DNA of 36,583 bases, taken from Sphingopyxis sp. RIFCSPHIGHO2_12_FULL_65_19. GTDB lineage: Bacteria; Pseudomonadota; Alphaproteobacteria; Sphingomonadales; Sphingomonadaceae. Position numbers and translations under genes: made by a program. The stretch is taken from NCBI RefSeq assembly GCF_001830555.1, contig NZ_MIAM01000044.1:1-36583 (forward strand), read 5' to 3'. Shown in pieces: positions 30,877-36,583 of this stretch. Under the pieces are notes generated by a model that was not told the origin of the DNA, searched no databases, and was given only the letters and a program-made list of their open reading frames with translations. The first letter of the stretch is position 1, and every line of letters begins with the position of its first letter.

Positions 30877-32082
30877 ATGAACATCCACGAATATCAGGCG
30901 AAAGAACTGCTCGCGAAATTTGGCGTTGCTGTGCCCAAGGGCATTGCTGCGATGACCGTCGAGGACGCCGTCGCGGCGGCGAAGCAGCTCCCCGGGCCGC
31001 TCTATGTCGTGAAATCGCAGATCCATGCGGGCGGCCGCGGCAAGGGCAAGTTCAAGGAACTCGGCCCCGACGCCAAGGGCGGCGTCCGCCTCGCCAAGTC
31101 GATCGAGGAAGTCGAAGCGCACGCCAAGGACATGCTCGGCAACACGCTGGTGACGATCCAGACGGGCGACGCCGGCAAGCAGGTGAACCGCCTTTACATC
31201 ACCGACGGCGCCGACATTAAGCAGGAATTCTACCTCGCGCTGCTGGTCGATCGCGCCACCAGCCGCATTGCGGTCGTCGCCTCGACCGAAGGCGGCATGG
31301 ACATCGAAACCGTCGCGCACGACACGCCGGAAAAAATCCACACCATCGTCATCGACCCCGCCACGGGCCTCCAGCCGCACCACGGCCGCAGCGTCGCCGC
31401 GGCGCTCGGCCTGTCGGGTGATCTGGCGAAACAGGCGGCCAAGGTTCTGGCCGGCCTCTACGCCGCCTTCCTCGGAACCGACGCCGAACAGATCGAAATC
31501 AACCCGCTCGCGGTGTGCGAAGGCAAGGATGGCGACGAACTGCTCGTCCTTGACGCGAAGGTGGCATTCGACGGCAACGCCATGTTCCGTCACAAGGATC
31601 TCGCCGACCTCCGCGACCTGACCGAAGAAGACCCGGCCGAGGTCGAGGCGTCGGAATATGATCTTGCCTACATCAAGCTCGACGGCAACATCGGCTGCAT
31701 GGTCAACGGCGCGGGCCTCGCGATGGCGACGATGGACATCATCAAGCTCAACGGCGAATTTCCCGCCAACTTCCTCGACGTCGGCGGCGGCGCATCAAAG
31801 GAAAAGGTCACCGCGGCGTTCAAGATCATCCTGAAAGACCCCGCCGTGAAGGGCATTCTCGTCAACATCTTTGGCGGCATTATGAAGTGCGACATCATCG
31901 CCGACGGCATCGTCGCCGCGGCGAAGGAAGTGAACCTCTCGGTGCCGCTCGTCGTCCGCCTCGAAGGCACGAACGTCCAGCAGGGCAAGGACATCCTCGC
32001 CAATTCGGGGCTGCCGATCGTGGCGGCAAACGATCTCGGCGACGCGGCAAAGAAGATTGTCGCCGAGGTTCGCGCGGCTTGA
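30877..32082 (+). CDS. sucC: Succinate-CoA ligase, beta subunit
   Basis: 401 residues beginning [17 protein letters not shown], the standard SucC start. The ATP-grasp region has [14 protein letters not shown] (near 49-62), and the C-terminal CoA-binding part holds [17 protein letters not shown] and [14 protein letters not shown]. It makes ATP (or GTP) from succinyl-CoA in the TCA cycle with the alpha subunit SucD. sucD is not the next gene: etfB is, after a 238-nt gap with a repeat. The ATG at 30877 is clear, and a longer upstream frame is not conserved. A weak inverted repeat GTTCA/TGAAC (30772-30789) precedes it. Confidence 0.96.
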   Translation: MNIHEYQAKELLAKFGVAVPKGIAAMTVEDAVAAAKQLPGPLYVVKSQIHAGGRGKGKFKELGPDAKGGVRLAKSIEEVEAHAKDMLGNTLVTIQTGDAGKQVNRLYITDGADIKQEFYLALLVDRATSRIAVVASTEGGMDIETVAHDTPEKIHTIVIDPATGLQPHHGRSVAAALGLSGDLAKQAAKVLAGLYAAFLGTDAEQIEINPLAVCEGKDGDELLVLDAKVAFDGNAMFRHKDLADLRDLTEEDPAEVEASEYDLAYIKLDGNIGCMVNGAGLAMATMDIIKLNGEFPANFLDVGGGASKEKVTAAFKIILKDPAVKGILVNIFGGIMKCDIIADGIVAAAKEVNLSVPLVVRLEGTNVQQGKDILANSGLPIVAANDLGDAAKKIVAEVRAA

Positions 32083-32088
32083 TCTATT

Positions 32089-32241
32089 TCCCTCTCCCCT
32101 TGGGGGAGAGGGTTGCGAAGACTTGCGGACTTGTCCGCTGTTCGGAGCTGGGTGAGGGCAAGCCACGTCACAGGCCCTCACCAAGTCCGACCAGGCAGCA
32201 AGCTGCCAAGTCTCCCTATCCTTTCCTCCAAGGGGAGGGGA
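32089..32241. repeat. Dispersed palindromic repeat, copy B
   Basis: It begins just after the sucC stop with CCCTCTCCCC-TTGG-GGGAGAGGG and ends at CCTCCAAGGGGAGGGG. On the minus strand it contains the core GACTTGGCAGCTTGCTGCCT (within 32188-32214), identical at 26 of 27 positions to copy A at 7556-7582. The two copies are in opposite orientation. It may end the sucC transcript. Confidence 0.75.
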
Positions 32242-32256
32242 ACAAGGGACTGCTAG

Positions 32257-32285
32257 TTGACGTTTACGTAAACGCCAATTATGGC
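32257..32285 (+). promoter_or_regulatory. etfB promoter with LiuR-like palindrome
   Basis: TTGACG (32257-32262) and TATGGC (32280-32285) lie 17 bp apart. They overlap a 22-bp palindrome at 32257-32278, with halves TTGACGTTTAC and GTAAACGCCAA and one mismatched pair. TTTACGTAAA-centred sites are typical of LiuR, the MerR-family regulator of branched-chain amino-acid and fatty-acid breakdown. A weaker RBS, GAGAGGAG, sits before the start. Confidence 0.6.
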
Positions 32286-32320
32286 GCAGTGCACAATTTG
32301 CTGAGAGGAGCCAAGAGCCC

Positions 32321-33070
32321 ATGAAAATCCTCGTCCCCGTGAAACGGGTGCTCGATTACAACGTCAAACCGCGGGTCAAGGCCGACGGCACGGGCGTTGA
32401 TCTCGCCAATGTGAAGATGTCGATGAATCCGTTCGACGAAATTGGCGTCGAAGAGGCGATCCGCCTGAAGGAAAAGGGCGTCGCGACCGAGATCGTCGCC
32501 GTCTCCGTCGGCCCCGCCAAGGCACAGGAAACGCTGCGCACCGCGCTCGCGATGGGCGCCGACCGCGCGATCCTGGTGCAGACCGACGACGCCGTCGAGC
32601 CGCTCGCGCTCGCGAAAATCTTCAAGGCAATCGCCGACGCCGAACAGCCGGGCCTTGTCATCCTTGGCAAGCAGGCGATCGACGACGACAACAACCAGAC
32701 CGGCCAGATGCTTGGCGCGCTGACCGGCTGGGCGCAAGGCACCTTCGCCAGCGCCGTCAATGTCGAGGGCGACAGCGTCAGTGTGACGCGCGAAGTCGAT
32801 GGCGGGCTCGAAACGGTGAAGCTGAAACTTCCCGCGATCGTGACCACCGACCTGCGTTTGAACGAGCCGCGCTATGCGTCGCTGCCGAACATCATGAAGG
32901 CGAAATCGAAACCGCTCGATACCAAGACCCCCGCCGATTACGGCGTCGACACCGCACCGCGCGTCAAGGTCGTCAAGGTTTCGGAGCCGCCGGTCCGCTC
33001 GGCCGGCGTCAAGGTCGCCGATGTCGATGAACTGGTTGCCAAGCTCAAGGCGATGGGAGTGCATTCATGA
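32321..33070 (+). CDS. etfB: Electron transfer flavoprotein, beta subunit
   Basis: 249 residues starting [20 protein letters not shown], with [21 protein letters not shown] and [23 protein letters not shown], both typical of EtfB, which holds AMP. With EtfA it carries electrons from acyl-CoA dehydrogenases to ETF-ubiquinone oxidoreductase. The etfA ATG overlaps its stop (ATGA at 33067-33070), ensuring coupled translation. The promoter has a LiuR-like palindrome. The ATG at 32321 follows GAGAGGAGCC. Confidence 0.96.
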   Translation: MKILVPVKRVLDYNVKPRVKADGTGVDLANVKMSMNPFDEIGVEEAIRLKEKGVATEIVAVSVGPAKAQETLRTALAMGADRAILVQTDDAVEPLALAKIFKAIADAEQPGLVILGKQAIDDDNNQTGQMLGALTGWAQGTFASAVNVEGDSVSVTREVDGGLETVKLKLPAIVTTDLRLNEPRYASLPNIMKAKSKPLDTKTPADYGVDTAPRVKVVKVSEPPVRSAGVKVADVDELVAKLKAMGVHS

Positions 33071-33996
33071 AAACTCTGGTTTGGGTCGAACATGACGGCA
33101 GCGCCGTCAAGGACGCTACGCTCGCCGCGGTGACCGCTGCATCGAAGCTCGGCGAAGTCCACCTGCTCGTCGCGGGTTCGGGCGTCGATGGCGTTGCGAA
33201 GGCCGCTTCGGAAATCGCCGGGGTCGGCAAGGTGCATGTCGCCGATAACGCCGCCTTTGCGAACAACCTGCCCGAAAATATCGCGCCGCTCGTCGCCGAG
33301 CTGATGGGCAGCCACGATGCGTTCGTCGCGCCCGCGACCACCACCGGCAAGAATATCGCGCCGCGTGTCGCCGCGCTGCTCGACGTGATGCAGATTTCGG
33401 AAATCCTGTCGGTCGAGGGTCCCAAGACCTTCACGCGCCCGATCTATGCCGGCAACGCGATCGCGACCGTCGAATCGTCGGATGCCAAGCTGGTTCTCAC
33501 CGTGCGCGGCACCGCGTTCGACAAGGCCGCGACGTCGGGCGGTTCGGGTGCGGTCGAAGCCGTTGGCGCGGGCAGCGATGCCGGTATTTCGAGCTTCGTC
33601 GGCGCCGAAATCGCCAAGTCGGAGCGTCCCGAACTCACCTCGGCCAAGATCATCGTGTCGGGCGGCCGCGCGCTGGGGTCGAGCGAGAAATATGAAGAGG
33701 TCATCGTGCCGCTCGCCGACAAGCTCGGCGCTGCGCTGGGTGCCAGCCGCGCCGCGGTCGATGCGGGTTATGTCCCCAACGACTATCAGGTCGGCCAGAC
33801 CGGCAAGATCGTTGCACCGCAGGTCTATTTCGCGATCGGCATCTCGGGCGCGATCCAGCACCTTGCGGGGATGAAGGACAGCAAGACGATCGTTGCGATC
33901 AACAAGGACGAAGACGCCCCGATCTTCCAGGTTGCCGACTTCGGCCTCGTCGCTGACCTGTTCAGCGCCGTGCCCGAACTGACCGGCAAGATCTAA
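33067..33996 (+). CDS. etfA: Electron transfer flavoprotein, alpha subunit
   Basis: 309 residues starting [21 protein letters not shown]. The FAD-binding C-terminal domain shows [21 protein letters not shown] and the signature [16 protein letters not shown], with [19 protein letters not shown], all intact. It pairs with EtfB to form the soluble heterodimer. The start overlaps the etfB stop. The DUF389 gene follows after 12 nt, so read-through is likely. Confidence 0.97.
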   Translation: MKTLVWVEHDGSAVKDATLAAVTAASKLGEVHLLVAGSGVDGVAKAASEIAGVGKVHVADNAAFANNLPENIAPLVAELMGSHDAFVAPATTTGKNIAPRVAALLDVMQISEILSVEGPKTFTRPIYAGNAIATVESSDAKLVLTVRGTAFDKAATSGGSGAVEAVGAGSDAGISSFVGAEIAKSERPELTSAKIIVSGGRALGSSEKYEEVIVPLADKLGAALGASRAAVDAGYVPNDYQVGQTGKIVAPQVYFAIGISGAIQHLAGMKDSKTIVAINKDEDAPIFQVADFGLVADLFSAVPELTGKI

Positions 33997-34008
33997 CCGT
34001 CCGCCCAT

Positions 34009-35376
34009 ATGGCCGGAAATCATCCCGGAGTGCCCGGACTGGGCGATGCACCGTTCAACGCCGGTGGTCGCCGGTCCGCGCGCTCCGGTGTCGGCCGCGA
34101 GGCCCATGAGGACGATGACAATGGCATCGGCGACGATCACGGCCGTGCCCTCGTCCTCGCCAGCGTCGCGCGCGACGCGCGGCTCGACAAGAAATTCCTG
34201 CTGCTGATCACGCTGTCGGCGATGATCGCAACGCTGGGCCTGCTGCAAAGCTCGACCGCGGTCGTCATCGGCGCGATGCTGGTGTCGCCCCTGCTCGGCC
34301 CGATCATGGGTGTCGGCTTCGGCCTCGCGACGCTCGAAAGCAATCTGATCAAACGGTCGCTGGTGACGATCGCGGCGGGCATGGCGGTCGCCATCCTCGT
34401 CGCGGTGCTGATCATCTGGCTGTCGCCGATCCGCGACGTCACGCCCGAACTGCGCGCGCGAACGCAACCGACCTTGCTCGACCTGGGCGTCGCGGTCGTG
34501 GGCGGGATCGCTGGCGTCTATGCGATCATGCGCAAATTGTCGGGGGTGATGGTCGGCGTTGCGATTGCCACCGCGCTTGTCCCGCCGCTGTCGACGGTCG
34601 GCTTTGGCCTCGCGACCGGGCGGTTCGACTTCGCCGTGGGCGCGGCGCTGCTGTTTCTGACCAACACGCTTGCCATTGCCTTCGCCGCGACGATCATCGC
34701 GCGCCTCAACAAATTCGGCCCGTCGCTGACGCCGCAGCATACGGCGATGCAGGTGCTTGGCATCATCGTCACGCTGGGCATTCTTTCGATCCCGCTGGCG
34801 CTGACGCTCAACAGTCTCGCGGGCGAGGTTCGCGCGCGGTCGGTCGTGCAAAGCGAGTTGCGCTCGCTGCTGGGCGAGAGCGACCGCGTCGACAGCCTCA
34901 ACGTGCGGGTCGAGCGCGATGCCGTTGCCGTCGACGGGGTGGTGCTGGTCGACCTGTATGCGGCAAAGCTCGACACCGAATTGGCGGGCAAGATCCGCGA
35001 TGCGCTCGACCGCGACGTGCGGGTCAGCATCGTCCAGCTGCGCCAACAGACCAATGCCGCGGTGCAGGTCGAAGAACAGTTCAATCGCCGTCTCGCGACG
35101 CTCGAACAGCGCGAAGAGGACAGCCGGGCCATCCTCGCCGGACTGACCGTCGGCGAACTGGTGCCGCGCGACCGGGTGGTGATCGACGCGCAGGCCCGCC
35201 GCGTCATCGTGCGCCGCGACCGCGAGGCCGAGGGCGAACAGGTCGCCGCCGCGATCGACCGCATCATGGTGTCGGTGCAAACGGGCTATCCGCGCTGGCT
35301 GATCCAGAATGGCACCCTGACCGCCGCCGAGGAACCCGAAGACGCTGTGCCTGAGCAAGCCGCCGGCGCCGAATAG
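34009..35376 (+). CDS. DUF389 domain integral membrane protein
   Basis: 455 residues. A charged N-terminus (about 1-55, rich in Asp/Arg) precedes six hydrophobic segments between about 60 and 275, including FLLLITLSAMIATLGLLQSS, VVIGAMLVSPLLGPIMG, the short ALVPPLSTVGFGLA and GAALLFLTNTLAIAFAATI. This GAMLVSPLLGPIMG block is the DUF389 signature. A soluble C-terminal domain (about 280-440) ends in an acidic tail. The function is unknown; some relatives are thought to be transporters. It lies 12 nt after etfA, so it may be read with the etf genes, though it has no known link to ETF. Confidence 0.9.
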   Translation: MAGNHPGVPGLGDAPFNAGGRRSARSGVGREAHEDDDNGIGDDHGRALVLASVARDARLDKKFLLLITLSAMIATLGLLQSSTAVVIGAMLVSPLLGPIMGVGFGLATLESNLIKRSLVTIAAGMAVAILVAVLIIWLSPIRDVTPELRARTQPTLLDLGVAVVGGIAGVYAIMRKLSGVMVGVAIATALVPPLSTVGFGLATGRFDFAVGAALLFLTNTLAIAFAATIIARLNKFGPSLTPQHTAMQVLGIIVTLGILSIPLALTLNSLAGEVRARSVVQSELRSLLGESDRVDSLNVRVERDAVAVDGVVLVDLYAAKLDTELAGKIRDALDRDVRVSIVQLRQQTNAAVQVEEQFNRRLATLEQREEDSRAILAGLTVGELVPRDRVVIDAQARRVIVRRDREAEGEQVAAAIDRIMVSVQTGYPRWLIQNGTLTAAEEPEDAVPEQAAGAE

Positions 35377-35462
35377 GCTCGCAAACCTATTCGCAATTGA
35401 CCTGCCGCGTCCGATCGCTTGTGATGTCCCTCGATCCGTGATCGCGGACGGGGAGAGACGAT

Positions 35463-36583
35463 ATGCGCGGCAAGCGGCTGGCAGTGATGGTGATGATGGC
35501 ATGGGCGGCGTCGGCGACGGTCGCGCCGCCGCTGACGGCGCAGACTGCGCCGGCCGGGGCGTTGCAAATCGACCGCGCGCGGATCGACGCGGCGCTGGCC
35601 GCGATGGTCGCCGACGGCCGCGCCGCCGGCACCTCGGCCCTGATCTGGCAGGACGGGCGCGAGGTTTATTTCGGCGCGGCGGGCATGGCCGACCGCGACG
35701 CGAAGCGGCCGATGCGCCGCGACACGATCGCGCAAATCTATTCGATGACCAAGCCGGTGACCGGCGTCGCGTTGATGCAATTGTGGGAGGCGGGCAAATT
35801 CCGTCTCGACGATCCCTTGTCCCGATATCTGCCCGAATATGCGCATATGCGAGTCTATGCGGGCAAGGATGCGGCGGGCCAGCCGCGCTATGTGCCCACC
35901 GAACGTCCGATCAGCGTGCGCGACATCCTGCGCCACACGGCGGGTTTCGCCTATGGCGCCGGACCGACGCCCGCGCACGATGCCTATGTCGCCGCCGACC
36001 CCCTCGCGCTGACGATCCCGCTGGCGGAGGCGAGCAAGCGCCTCGCCGCCGTGCCCCTGCTCTTTCAGCCGGGGACGCAGTGGGAATATAGCATCGCGGT
36101 CGACGTCCAGGCCGCGCTTGTCGAACGGCTGTCGGGCCAGCGTTTCGCCGACTATGTGCGCGTCCATATTTTCGAGCCGCTCAAAATGCGGGAAACCGCG
36201 TGGCGCCAGCCCGACGCGCGATTGCCGCGCTTTGCGGCGATGAATGTGAAGCGTGATGGCAAGCTGGTCCAACAGGATGCCGCGACCGCACAAAAGCTGA
36301 ATTTCGAGGATCATGCGCTGACCCCCGGCGGGTTCGGGCTCGCTTCGACGCTCGACGATTACCAGCGTTTCGCGCGGATGCTGCTCAATGAAGGCGAACT
36401 GGACGGAGCGCGCATATTAAGGCCCTCGACGGTGCGGCTGATGGCGACCGACCAACTCGATCCCGCAATCACCGAACGCGCATGGCTTCCCGGCAAGGGC
36501 GCGGTCGGTTTCGGGCTTGATGTCGCGGTGCGCAAACCCCCGCCGCAATCGGCCGCGGAAAGCCGCGGCGCGACGGGCGAATA
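35463..36583 (+). CDS. Serine hydrolase, beta-lactamase family, partial (runs off window)
   Basis: The frame is open from the ATG at 35463 to the window end, giving 373 residues; a family member would end at about 400-450. A signal peptide (MRGKRLAVMVMMAWAASATV, cleavage near TAQTAP, about 27) sends it to the periplasm. The SxxK motif is YSMTKP (Ser-Met-Thr-Lys), the YxN position reads YSI, and HTAGFAYG and TPGGFGLAS are typical of EstB/PBP-like hydrolases. GGGGAGAG lies 6-13 nt before the ATG. Substrate unknown; esterase activity is plausible given YSI for YxN. The last bases, ATA, carry no stop in frame. Confidence 0.9.
   Translation, partial: MRGKRLAVMVMMAWAASATVAPPLTAQTAPAGALQIDRARIDAALAAMVADGRAAGTSALIWQDGREVYFGAAGMADRDAKRPMRRDTIAQIYSMTKPVTGVALMQLWEAGKFRLDDPLSRYLPEYAHMRVYAGKDAAGQPRYVPTERPISVRDILRHTAGFAYGAGPTPAHDAYVAADPLALTIPLAEASKRLAAVPLLFQPGTQWEYSIAVDVQAALVERLSGQRFADYVRVHIFEPLKMRETAWRQPDARLPRFAAMNVKRDGKLVQQDAATAQKLNFEDHALTPGGFGLASTLDDYQRFARMLLNEGELDGARILRPSTVRLMATDQLDPAITERAWLPGKGAVGFGLDVAVRKPPPQSAAESRGATGE

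Noticed and set aside
35397..35425. Promoter TTGACC with TGTGAT before the last gene
   Set aside because: The -35 is good but the -10 is poor, so I do not call it.
32938..35502. Long antisense open frame over etfA and DUF389
   Set aside because: High-GC coding strands leave the opposite frame open. Composition is Arg/Asp/His-rich with no recognisable domain.
29286..36583. Antibiotic-resistance island from several beta-lactamase-family genes
   Set aside because: The hydrolases belong to different subfamilies, are unlinked, and lack mobile elements; they look like native envelope enzymes.
1..36583. CRISPR arrays, tRNA, rRNA or integrase genes
   Set aside because: No regular direct repeats with spacers, no cloverleaf and no integrase or transposase motif could be found by reading.

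Overview
The window is a high-GC chromosomal segment from an alphaproteobacterium, most likely a sphingomonad (Sphingopyxis/Sphingomonas type). The basis is inference from content: alphaproteobacterial families (DUF1013/TrcR, DUF1192), the dense GC-rich coding style, several small proteins of sphingomonad type, and GTCATCCCG hairpins of the kind common between alphaproteobacterial genes. I see no rRNA, tRNA, CRISPR array, transposase or phage gene. It reads as core and lineage-specific chromosome with many short transcription units.

Layout. 1-2607 (minus): partial DUF1993 protein, exporter-type ABC transporter, solitary YjhX-like protein. 2884-4104 (plus): intracellular polyhydroxyalkanoate depolymerase. 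4142-5684: REP-like hairpin, YkvA/DUF1232 membrane protein, and divergently dgcA. 5700-7179: a redox module, with SoxR facing a two-gene unit (VOC protein and PNPOx-like flavoprotein) across a recognisable SoxR box. 7209-10575: small protein, 186-bp repeat, HerA/DUF87-type ATPase, DUF1192 protein, quinone oxidoreductase. 10644-14848: lipoprotein, trcR with a downstream MBL hydrolase, small membrane protein, DUF481 outer-membrane-type protein with an internal duplication. 14893-18526 (minus): Tat-exported M20 peptidase with altered metal-ligand positions, a low-GC membrane protein joined to class I fumarase. 18662-20557 (minus): membrane protein, Zur-like Fur regulator, MerC-family protein. 20730-22471 (plus): MarR regulator translationally coupled to a serine hydrolase. 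22495-24162 (minus): fatty acyl-CoA ligase. 24301-29120 (plus): exported protein, PabB-PabC fusion, aspartate-type aminotransferase, 35-residue membrane microprotein coupled to a periplasmic single-Cys MsrA. 29286-30748: penicillin-recognising serine hydrolase lipoprotein and a small lipoprotein. 30877-33996: sucC, then etfB-etfA behind a LiuR-like palindrome. 34009-35376: DUF389 membrane protein. 35463-end: truncated exported beta-lactamase-family hydrolase.

How the genes fit together. Carbon and energy metabolism dominates: PHA mobilisation, acyl-CoA formation, electron transfer flavoprotein, succinyl-CoA ligase and fumarase feed beta-oxidation and the TCA cycle. Stress and metal handling appears as the SoxR module, MsrA and the Zur/MerC pair. 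The best new leads are regulatory: a SoxR box in a 19-bp-spacer promoter, a 36-nt MarR-type palindrome, a palindrome over the etfB promoter and a Zur-like site over the merC promoter. Other leads are the microprotein/MsrA coupling, the odd M20 peptidase, the TrcR/MBL pair, and a dispersed repeat present twice. I found no defence system or obviously novel multi-gene machine.
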